This document shows, piece by piece, positions 38,172 through 45,083 of a DNA stretch of 64,000 bases; within the stretch, counting starts at the first letter, position 1, and every line of letters starts with the position of its first letter. The stretch is from Rhizobium mongolense USDA 1844. Lineage in GTDB: Bacteria; Pseudomonadota; Alphaproteobacteria; Rhizobiales; Rhizobiaceae. The stretch spans positions 193,976-257,975 of the forward strand of contig NZ_ATTQ01000006.1 in assembly GCF_000419765.1 (NCBI RefSeq), written 5' to 3'. A program made the translations under genes and the position numbers. The notes under the pieces were generated by a model. It did not search any database and had not been told where the DNA came from. It worked only from the letters and a program-made list of their open reading frames with translations.

Positions 38172-38990
38172 ATGACCGTCATCACGCATGAGCGCTTCCA
38201 GGGGGCTGCTGAGCCGGAATACGAGACGGAAGCGGCCGTTGCGCAAGAAGGTGCCGCTTCGATCACGCTGACGGGCCTTGAGAAGAGTTTCAGCGGCAAC
38301 CGGGTTTTGCGCGGCATCAACCTCCACATTCCGGCGGGCCAGTTCGTCGCGGTGATCGGCAAGAGCGGTTGCGGCAAGAGCACGCTGCTTCGGATCCTCA
38401 TGGGGCTCGATCAGCCGACGGCCGGTGAGTTGCGCTTCGAAAATACCGCCGGTGCCGAGGGCCAGCCGAACGCGCGCATCGTTTTCCAGGAGCCGCGCTT
38501 GCTGCCGTGGCTGAGCGTGGCGGAGAATGTCGCCGTCGGGCTCGGCGACAAGGTGGAGAAGCGGTTGGCACTGGCGGAAGCAGCGGCGGTGCTCTCCGAA
38601 GTGCAGCTTGCCGAGAAGGCGTCGGAATGGCCGTCACGGCTTTCCGGTGGCCAGCGGCAGCGCGTCGCGCTGGCCCGGGCGCTGGTGAGCAAGCCCGGTG
38701 TGCTGGCGCTTGACGAACCGCTCGGGGCATTGGATGCGCTGACGCGCATCAGCATGCAGGAACTCGTCAATCGCGTCTGGCGCGAACTCGGCTTTACCGC
38801 CGTACTGGTGACGCATGACGTCAGCGAGGCGGTGCATCTGGCCGACCGGGTGATCGTGCTCGACGAGGGGCGGATCGCGCTCGATCTGGCGATCCCTTAT
38901 CCGCATCCGCGCAGGCACGGCAATGCCGAACTCGCCGAACTGGAGGGGAAGCTGCTTTCGGCGATCCTCGGCAAGCAGGCGGTGCGTTAG
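38172..38990 (+). CDS. ssuB: Aliphatic sulfonate ABC transporter ATP-binding protein
   Basis: 272 residues. Walker A is [20 protein letters not shown], signature [16 protein letters not shown], Walker [21 protein letters not shown] and switch histidine [16 protein letters not shown]. It drives import through SsuC. The gene begins 9 bases after ssuC with TAGGAGAA as ribosome binding site and converges on the small ArsR gene one base beyond its stop. Confidence 0.93.
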   Translation: MTVITHERFQGAAEPEYETEAAVAQEGAASITLTGLEKSFSGNRVLRGINLHIPAGQFVAVIGKSGCGKSTLLRILMGLDQPTAGELRFENTAGAEGQPNARIVFQEPRLLPWLSVAENVAVGLGDKVEKRLALAEAAAVLSEVQLAEKASEWPSRLSGGQRQRVALARALVSKPGVLALDEPLGALDALTRISMQELVNRVWRELGFTAVLVTHDVSEAVHLADRVIVLDEGRIALDLAIPYPHPRRHGNAELAELEGKLLSAILGKQAVR

Positions 38991-38991
38991 A

Positions 38992-39273
38992 TTAGCTTTG
39001 TCGATTTCGCTCGGAAATCCAGCGATCGAGATGGCCAAGCGCCTCCTGCTGCAGGCGGTAGGTGCGGACGCGGCCGGCCTTTTCGGACAGCACGAGGCCG
39101 CTCGATTCCAGCACGCTCAGATGCTTCATGACTGTCGGCAGTGTCATGGAGAGAGGCTTTGCCAGCTCCATGACGGAGGCAGGGCCGCGGCCGAGGCGAT
39201 CGACCATGCCGCGGCGGCTGCGGTCGGACAAAGCGTGAAACATCCGGTCGAGGGCGGCAGGTTCCATGATCAT
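38992..39273 (-). CDS. ArsR-family transcriptional regulator, overlapping the GST gene
   Basis: 93 residues, a short winged-helix protein: MFHALSDRSRRGMVDRLGRG, the recognition segment LSMTLPTVMKHLSVLESSGL and wing EKAGRVRTYRLQQ. No metal-binding cysteines. Two ATG codons are possible (39273 and 39267); the first overlaps the GST stop as ATGA. Regulators placed after the gene they control are less common, but coupling to the GST makes that gene its probable target. Confidence 0.85.
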   Translation of the reverse strand: MIMEPAALDRMFHALSDRSRRGMVDRLGRGPASVMELAKPLSMTLPTVMKHLSVLESSGLVLSEKAGRVRTYRLQQEALGHLDRWISERNRQS

Positions 39274-39962
39274 TCGGAGGGCATTTCGCTGCGGATGCGC
39301 TCGGGGAGCTGGTGCCTGTACGGATAGAACTTGAAATAGGGCAGCGCCTCCTTCAGCACCCGCGCAAAGGACGGCCGCTCGAGCAGGCGTTCGTAATAGG
39401 CGCGGAGCTTCGGCTGGTCGTCGCCGAAGGGAACGAGCGTTTCGGCATAGAAGAGGGCTGGTGCCGCGGCGCAATCGGCCATCGTGAAGCTGTCGCCGGT
39501 GATCCACTGGTTGCTGCCAAGCTGCTGCTCGATCATGCCGTAGGCCGTCGCGTGCGTGCCGCGTGCCTCTTCCACGCCGTGCGGATCCTTGCCGCCGTCC
39601 GGCCGCAGCGTATCGGTAACGATCTTCTGCATCGGCGTCTGCACATAGAGATCGAAGAAGCGGTCCCAGAGGCGGACGCGAAGCGCCCGGTCGATATCGT
39701 CCGGCAACAGGCGGATAAGGCCGGGGTAATGTCGATCGAGATATTCGATGATGATGCTCGTCTCGGGGATTGTGCTGTCGAGCGCCTCGTCGCGCAGGAC
39801 CGGCATCTTGCCGACCGGCCAAAAGCGGAAGAGATCGGCGCTCGACGTTTCATCGGCCAGATCGACGGTGCGGTTTTCGAAAGGTGTGCCGTTCTCGTAA
39901 AGCGCGATCAACACCTTGTGGCAGAAGGAGGCGAGGGGATGTCCGTAAAGAACGAGCGACAT
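39270..39962 (-). CDS. Glutathione S-transferase family protein
   Basis: 230 residues. The thioredoxin-like N-terminal domain has MSLVLYGHPLASFCHKVLIA and the cis-proline/glutathione motif GKMPVLRDEALDSTIPETSI; the helical C-terminal domain has ITGDSFTMADCAAAPALFYA. The serine/cysteine at SFCHK is the likely catalytic position. It would conjugate or isomerise an electrophile with glutathione in the cytoplasm; the substrate is unknown. Co-translated with the ArsR gene. Confidence 0.9.
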   Translation of the reverse strand: MSLVLYGHPLASFCHKVLIALYENGTPFENRTVDLADETSSADLFRFWPVGKMPVLRDEALDSTIPETSIIIEYLDRHYPGLIRLLPDDIDRALRVRLWDRFFDLYVQTPMQKIVTDTLRPDGGKDPHGVEEARGTHATAYGMIEQQLGSNQWITGDSFTMADCAAAPALFYAETLVPFGDDQPKLRAYYERLLERPSFARVLKEALPYFKFYPYRHQLPERIRSEMPSE

Positions 39963-39972
39963 GGATCGAGCC

Positions 39973-39997
39973 TTCAGTGATCGGAAAGTTTACTGAA
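39973..39997. promoter_or_regulatory. Candidate operator upstream of the GST-ArsR unit
   Basis: TTCAGT at 39973-39978 and ACTGAA at 39992-39997 form an inverted repeat with a 13-base spacer, starting 11 bases before the GST start codon. The position fits autorepression by the ArsR protein encoded in the same unit. Confidence 0.45.
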
Positions 39998-40149
39998 TGG
40001 CTAAGTATCAGGTTGCGGGGCGGGCCGCAAGAGATGGTTTCCTGACTGGGTAAGTATCCGGTACAGTGCGCCGATCCGTTGTTCCCTATGTCGCCCCGGG
40101 AGGCTAGATGCTCATAAAGCGAACGCAGTTACCTTGAAGGATCGTGCGC

Positions 40150-40968
40150 TCAGCCGGCCAACCGCGCGATCACCAGATGTCCCGGACTGGGCTGACCTTC
40201 CTGCATGCGGACGTTGATTTCGGTCATCTCCACGAGGTCGAAGCCGGTCGCAGTCAGGCGGTCGCGGATATAGGCTTCGGCGTGCAGGAAGCGCTGGTGC
40301 GGGCCGACGGCGTAAAGGCGGCCGTCGGTTGGCGGGAGCGTCTCGGAGGAGAAGATGAAGAGGCCGCCGGGCGTCAGGTTTTCGGCGGTGCCGAAGAAGA
40401 GCGCCTCCAGGGCGCCGAGATAGGGCAGCACGTCGGTCGCGGTGATGAGGTCGAAGGGGTCTTCGTCGTTGTCGTCGAGGAAGTCCTCGACCTCGGCGAC
40501 GAAGAGGGTCTCGTAGATATCCTTCTCATGGGCGATCTCGACCATGTTTTCGGAAATATCGATGCCCGTCATCTCCTCGCAGAGGTCGCGCAGCGTGCCG
40601 CCCGTGAGCCCCGTGCCGCAGCCGAGGTCGAGCATGCGCTTGAAAGGGTCGAGCTTCAGTTCCTGAAGGCGCTGGCGGACCAGCATGGGGACGTGGTAGC
40701 TGAGCTGCTCGACGAGCACGTCCTCGAAAACTTCGGCATGCTGGTCGAAAAGGGTTTCGACATAGGCATCCGGCGCCCTGACCGGCGTTTCGCCGCGGCC
40801 CATCGAGGCGATGCGGACGGCCGCGCCGCCGTGGTCTTCGGGGTCGATCGCCAGCACTTCCTCATAGGCCTTCACGGCCGCGTCGATGTCACCGGCCTTC
40901 TCTAGGGCAAGGGCGCGGTTATAGGCTTCCGCAAGCGCTTCCTCGTCGATCTTCTTTGCCATTGCCAT
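40150..40968 (-). CDS. TPR-containing SAM-dependent methyltransferase
   Basis: 272 residues. The N-terminal 45 residues contain a tetratricopeptide-like repeat (LAEAYNRALALEKAGDIDAA VKAYEEVLAIDPED). The methyltransferase domain has motif I MLDLGCGTGLTGGTL, acidic motif II TGIDISENMVEIA and motif IV FDLITATDVLPYLG. The substrate, possibly a protein, is unknown. The start is taken at 40968 (MAMAKKIDEE) with AAAGGTGG upstream; the second ATG two codons later is also plausible. Confidence 0.87.
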   Translation of the reverse strand: MAMAKKIDEEALAEAYNRALALEKAGDIDAAVKAYEEVLAIDPEDHGGAAVRIASMGRGETPVRAPDAYVETLFDQHAEVFEDVLVEQLSYHVPMLVRQRLQELKLDPFKRMLDLGCGTGLTGGTLRDLCEEMTGIDISENMVEIAHEKDIYETLFVAEVEDFLDDNDEDPFDLITATDVLPYLGALEALFFGTAENLTPGGLFIFSSETLPPTDGRLYAVGPHQRFLHAEAYIRDRLTATGFDLVEMTEINVRMQEGQPSPGHLVIARLAG

Positions 40969-41086
40969 CACCACCTTTTGAAGTTCAGGCAAGGCTCTAA
41001 GGCGGCTTGCCGCCTTTTGCAATGGCGGCCTTGGAGGCGCAGAATGCGAAATGGAGATCTCAATAAGAAGGAAAGGGAGGAATGCC

Positions 41087-41812
41087 ATGACGACGGACAT
41101 CAGCAAACCCGGCCTTGACGAGAGCGCCCGGAAGCAGGCGACGCCGCCGCTGCCGCTGACGCCGGTCGAAATCACCAATACGCTCGCGCACTATTATCGC
41201 GGCGAACTCGGACGCATGACGAGTTGGCGGGATCGCATCGACCGGACGTCGAACTGGGCGATCACGGTGGTCGCGGCATTGCTCTCCCTCTCGCTGTCGA
41301 CGCCGACCGCGCATCATGGCGTGCTTCTCTTCGGAATCATGCTGATCTCGCTGCTCTTGCTGATCGAGGCGAGGCGCTACCGGTTCTTTGATATCTATCG
41401 GGCCCGCGTCCGGCAGGTCGAAAAAAACTATTTCGCGCAGATCCTGTCGCCGGAGGCGAATTCCGCGCGCGATTGGGGCCCGGTGGTCGCAAGCAGCCTG
41501 CGCAAGCCGACGTTCCTGCTGACCTACCCGGATGCCGTCCAGCGTCGGCTGCGGCGCAACTACAGCTGGATGTATCTCATCATGCTGCTTGCCTGGGCGC
41601 TGAAAATCACGACGCCGAAACTGCAGACCGAGGGCAGCGCGCTGGCACAGGCACACTCCTGGACCTATGTGATCGACAATGCCGTGCTCGGGCCACTTCC
41701 GGGGCTCGTGGTGATTGGCCTCGTGCTGGCCTTCTATCTCGCCATCCTCTACGGCGTGTTACGCCGGGAACCCGACAAAGGCGAGTTCATTCATGGCGAG
41801 GCGCATGTCTAG
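41087..41812 (+). CDS. DUF2270 integral membrane protein
   Basis: 241 residues. After a 35-residue hydrophilic lead comes NTLAHYYRGELGRMTSWRDR IDRTSNWA, the DUF2270 hallmark, then four helices (ITVVAALLSLSLS, LLFGIMLISLLLLIEARRYR, WMYLIMLLAWALKIT, GLVVIGLVLAFYLAILYGVL). Function unknown. GGGAGG precedes the ATG. Convergent with usg. Confidence 0.87.
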   Translation: MTTDISKPGLDESARKQATPPLPLTPVEITNTLAHYYRGELGRMTSWRDRIDRTSNWAITVVAALLSLSLSTPTAHHGVLLFGIMLISLLLLIEARRYRFFDIYRARVRQVEKNYFAQILSPEANSARDWGPVVASSLRKPTFLLTYPDAVQRRLRRNYSWMYLIMLLAWALKITTPKLQTEGSALAQAHSWTYVIDNAVLGPLPGLVVIGLVLAFYLAILYGVLRREPDKGEFIHGEAHV

Positions 41813-41817
41813 CGGCC

Positions 41818-42084
41818 TCAATGCAGGATGAACTCGCCCTTGAGGGCGCGCCATTCCGTTGCCGAAATCAGCTTGCGGTGGATGTAGCGCACCGAATGCA
41901 GCGGGCCGTCCAGTTTCTCCTGCCAGAACTTCAGAAAGCCGCGCATTTCGGGAAAGTCCGGAGCAAGATCGTATTCCTGCCAGATGTAGGTCTGGAGGAT
42001 CGCCGGGTGATCCGGCAGGTGGTAGAGGATGTGGGCGGTCGTCAGCCCATATCCCTGGATCTGCTTTTCGAAATCCTTGTTCAT
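41818..42084 (-). CDS. usg: Usg family protein
   Basis: 88 residues: MNKDFEKQIQGYGLTTAHIL YHLPDHP, LQTYIWQEYDLAPDFPEMRG FLKFW and the tail ISATEWRALKGEFILH. The family is named after a gene near the Caulobacter tryptophan synthase operon; its role is unknown. It stands alone here, without trp genes. Confidence 0.9.
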   Translation of the reverse strand: MNKDFEKQIQGYGLTTAHILYHLPDHPAILQTYIWQEYDLAPDFPEMRGFLKFWQEKLDGPLHSVRYIHRKLISATEWRALKGEFILH

Positions 42085-42240
42085 CTCAGCCTCGGTTTCG
42101 TTCCCATGTCACGTTTGTGAACATTATATGAATGGAAACACGCGTCGGTTAACGCAAGCTTGACAGATGTCGAAAGAAAAGGCTATTTGTTTTTGATTTC
42201 AATGGCTTGGCAGCGATCATATGGGAGTGCTGCCAAGCGG

Positions 42241-43071
42241 TCAGCGCTTCAGATGCCGTGTCAGGCGGCGCTCGATCCAGTTCCAGAAATGCCGAAGCGC
42301 TTCCACCATCGAAAGATAGAAGATCGCCGCCCAGAGATAGGTCTGGTAGTCGAAGGTGCGCGAGAAGGCGTAGCGGGTTTCGCCCATCAGATCGAGAACG
42401 GTGATGATGGCGACGACGGCAGATCCCTTGATCAGCAGGATGATTTCATTGCCGTAGGGGCGCAGCGCCACGATGAGCGCCTGCGGCAGAACGATCTTGC
42501 GGAAGGCGACGGCCTTGTGAATGCCGAGTGCTGACGCGGCCTCGTGCTGGCCGCGCGGCACGCTTTCGATGGCGCCGCGCAGGATTTCGGCCTGATAGGC
42601 GGCGGTATTGATCGTCATCGAGAAAAGACCGCAATACCAGGCGTCGCGGAAGAACCACCAGAGGCCGGCGGCTTCGAGCTGGACGCGGAAGCCGCCGAGG
42701 CCGTAGTAGATCAGAAAGAGCTGTGCCAAGAGCGGCGTGCCGCGGAAGACGTAGACGTAGCAATAGGCAAGCGTGCTGATGATCCTGTTCTTCGACATAC
42801 GCGCGAAGGCGAGCGGCAGGGAAAGCGCTGCGCCAAAGATGACGGAGATCGTCACCAGGACGACCGTCGTCATCAGTCCGTGCAGGTAGCGCGGACCGTA
42901 GTGCGTGAACTTGTCCACGTCCCAGCCGGCGATCACCATGTACAACAGGCTTGCGGCAAGCAGCGCCCACAGGAGGACGAGGAGCGAGCCGACGACGCGC
43001 GTGCCCGTTATCGGCTTGACGATTACCTTCGGCGCCGGCTGCGGCGGGATGAGGGTTTGCGCATAGCTCAT
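42241..43071 (-). CDS. Polar amino-acid ABC transporter permease (HisM/ArtM-like)
   Basis: 276 residues. After a proline-rich lead (TLIPPQPAPKVIVKPITGTR) there are about five helices and the HEQRo family motif YVFRGTPLLAQLFLIYYGLG; the EAA loop is HEAASALGIHKAVAFRKIVL PQA. It pairs with the other permease encoded upstream, whose stop codon overlaps its start (ATGA). No ATPase gene follows; the next gene is usg on the same strand after 156 bases. Confidence 0.9.
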   Translation of the reverse strand: MSYAQTLIPPQPAPKVIVKPITGTRVVGSLLVLLWALLAASLLYMVIAGWDVDKFTHYGPRYLHGLMTTVVLVTISVIFGAALSLPLAFARMSKNRIISTLAYCYVYVFRGTPLLAQLFLIYYGLGGFRVQLEAAGLWWFFRDAWYCGLFSMTINTAAYQAEILRGAIESVPRGQHEAASALGIHKAVAFRKIVLPQALIVALRPYGNEIILLIKGSAVVAIITVLDLMGETRYAFSRTFDYQTYLWAAIFYLSMVEALRHFWNWIERRLTRHLKR

Positions 43072-43871
43072 CGGCGGGCCTCGGAGCGCTTCGCCCAGCG
43101 TTCGATATAGCTGAGACCGATCGACGAGATGATCGCAAGCGCGAGATAGAGGCCGCAGGCGATGATGTAGAAGAAGAAAGCCTGCTTGGTGACGCGGACG
43201 GCAACGCCGGTCTGGCGCAGGATGTCGGCAAGGCCGATGATCGAGACGTAGGAGGTGTCCTTGAGCAGGATCATCCACAGGTTCGTGAGGCCGGGCAGGG
43301 CGATGCGGATCAACTGCGGCAGCACGATCAGGCCCAGCGTGCGGCCGTGATGGAGGCCGAGCGCATAGCCGGCTTCGTACTGGCCCCTCGGAATGGCGCG
43401 GAAGGCCGACAGCAGCACTTCGGCGCAATAGGCGGAAAAGACCACCGAGAGAGCGATCATGCCGGCGACAAAGGCGTTGATCTCCACCCGCTGTTCGTAA
43501 CCGAAGGAGGTGAGCACCGACTGGATCAGGATCTGCAGGCCGTAATAGATGATGAAGAGTGTCAGGAGCTCGGGCAGGCCGCGGAAGATCGTGGTGTAGA
43601 TGCCCGACGCAAGGCGCACCGACCTTTCTTCCGATTGCTGGCCAAGCGCGATAAAGAAGCCGATGATGAGGCCGACGGGAAGCGTCAGAAGCGCCACGCT
43701 GACGGTGGTCTTCAGGCCGAGCGCGATTTCGTCGCCCCAGCCTGCATTGCCACAGGCGAGGATGGTCGATTGCCCGAACCAGGTGAAAACGCCGGCAGGT
43801 CCGCAGAGCGGATCAACGATATATCCTATCCAGGCCCAGAACGAGCCCGGCGCGGAAAACAATCCGCCCAT
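43068..43871 (-). CDS. Polar amino-acid ABC transporter permease (HisQ/ArtQ-like)
   Basis: 267 residues, with the family motifs IYTTIFRGLPELLTLFIIYY and YEAGYALGLHHGRTLGLIVL PQL (EAA loop). It would form the heterodimeric channel with the following gene. The gene is separated from the binding-protein gene by 113 bases containing a strong terminator, so it may be transcribed mainly by read-through. Confidence 0.9.
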   Translation of the reverse strand: MGGLFSAPGSFWAWIGYIVDPLCGPAGVFTWFGQSTILACGNAGWGDEIALGLKTTVSVALLTLPVGLIIGFFIALGQQSEERSVRLASGIYTTIFRGLPELLTLFIIYYGLQILIQSVLTSFGYEQRVEINAFVAGMIALSVVFSAYCAEVLLSAFRAIPRGQYEAGYALGLHHGRTLGLIVLPQLIRIALPGLTNLWMILLKDTSYVSIIGLADILRQTGVAVRVTKQAFFFYIIACGLYLALAIISSIGLSYIERWAKRSEARR

Positions 43872-43921
43872 GCCAACTTTCCCCTCACGGCTTATGCCGT
43901 TTCGATCTTTCCATGGTTGTC

Positions 43922-43955
43922 AAACAAAAATGGCGGAAGAGCAAGCCTTCCGCCA
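43922..43955 (-). terminator. Intrinsic terminator between the binding-protein and permease genes
   Basis: On the minus strand TGGCGGAAG, a 7-base loop and CTTCCGCCA form a perfect 9-bp stem followed directly by TTTTTGTTTG. It lies about 30 bases after the stop of the binding-protein gene. It would reduce permease expression relative to the binding protein, a known design for ABC importers. Confidence 0.8.
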
Positions 43956-43984
43956 CCATCTTTGCCGGTCAGTTACAAGTTTTC

Positions 43985-44758
43985 TTATTCGCCGTAAACG
44001 TCGAAGTCGAAGTACTTGTCCTGAATTTCCTTGTACTTGCCGCTGGCGCGGATCGCTGCGATCGCAGTGTTCAGCTTGTCCTTGAGCGGGTCGCCCTGGC
44101 GCACGGCGATGCCGGCGCCCTCGCCGTTGATTTCCTTGTCCACGGGAAGCGTCGTCAGGATCTTGCAGCAGGCGCCGGCTTCCGACTTGATCCATTCGGA
44201 GAGAACGACGACGTCGTCGATGGCGGCGTCGATACGGCCGCTCGAGATGTCGAGCTTATACTCGTCGGCGGTCGGATAGAGCTTGAGCTCCGTGTCGGCA
44301 AGGTGCTTTTCGGCGTAGTTGGCGTGCGTCGTCGAGGTCTGTGCGCCGATCGTCTTGCCTTTCAGGCCGGCGACGTCGGTGATCGTCGAGTCCTTCGGCA
44401 CGGCGACAGCCGGCGGCGTGTTGTAGTACTTGTTGGTAAAGTCGACGAGCTTCAGACGCTCCGGCGTGATCGACATGGACGAAACGATCATATCGTACTT
44501 CTTGGCCTGCAGCGCCGGAATGATGCCGTCCCAGTCGGCGCTGACGAAGGTGCATTCGGCCTTCATTTCAGCGCAGAGCGCCTTGGCGATGTCGATGTCG
44601 AAGCCCTTGATCTCGCCGCTCGCGTCAACGAATTCGAAGGGCGGGTAGGTCGAGTCGGTGCCGATCACGTACTTCTCGCCGTCGGCCATTGCCGAACCTG
44701 CGAAAAGCGACAGCGCTGCGAGTGAAGCAGCTGCGAGAAGGCGGGTGGAGATACGCAT
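43985..44758 (-). CDS. Amino-acid ABC transporter substrate-binding protein (lysine/arginine/ornithine type)
   Basis: 257 residues. The signal peptide MRISTRLLAAASLAALSLFA GSAMA is clear, with cleavage after AMA. The mature protein has YVIGTDSTYPPFEFVDASGE IKGFDIDIAKAL and a cysteine pair region (CAEMKAECTF), FTNKYYNTPP and DAAIDDVVVLSEW, matching HisJ/ArgT/OccT-like proteins for basic amino acids or opines. The exact ligand needs binding data. It heads the transporter unit. Confidence 0.9.
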   Translation of the reverse strand: MRISTRLLAAASLAALSLFAGSAMADGEKYVIGTDSTYPPFEFVDASGEIKGFDIDIAKALCAEMKAECTFVSADWDGIIPALQAKKYDMIVSSMSITPERLKLVDFTNKYYNTPPAVAVPKDSTITDVAGLKGKTIGAQTSTTHANYAEKHLADTELKLYPTADEYKLDISSGRIDAAIDDVVVLSEWIKSEAGACCKILTTLPVDKEINGEGAGIAVRQGDPLKDKLNTAIAAIRASGKYKEIQDKYFDFDVYGE

Positions 44759-45083
44759 GAGGATCCTCTCTGTTGGTTGGCCGCTGCGTCTTCTTCTTAT
44801 CCGCCAGCGACCTGAATGCGGCGGGCACGGGGCACCGCCTTGGCGCGATAATCAAACCTTTTTTTTGCAAATTGCAACTGGAATCGCGCGGGAATGGTGC
44901 GGCGCAAACTGTGGCAAAGATGAACGGAACCGAACCGCAGCATTCATACCGGGTTAATAACGGGCTTCCTAAAACGAGGGGAACAAATCCGGATTTGGAC
45001 GATTTGATCCTGAGTCCGCCCACAAACGCCGGGACGCCCTGCGGGTGTTCCAAAAAGGCTCAACAAGAAGACGAGGAACCCCT
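44759..45083. promoter_or_regulatory. Divergent promoter region with a 14-bp palindrome
   Basis: This 325-base gap separates the binding-protein gene and the OmpA-family gene. It contains CAAATCCGGATTTG, a perfect palindrome at 44984-44997, a possible regulator site. A homopolymer region CCTTTTTTTTGCAAATTGC lies near 44856. ACGAGGAA provides the ribosome binding site of the OmpA-family gene. Confidence 0.45.
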
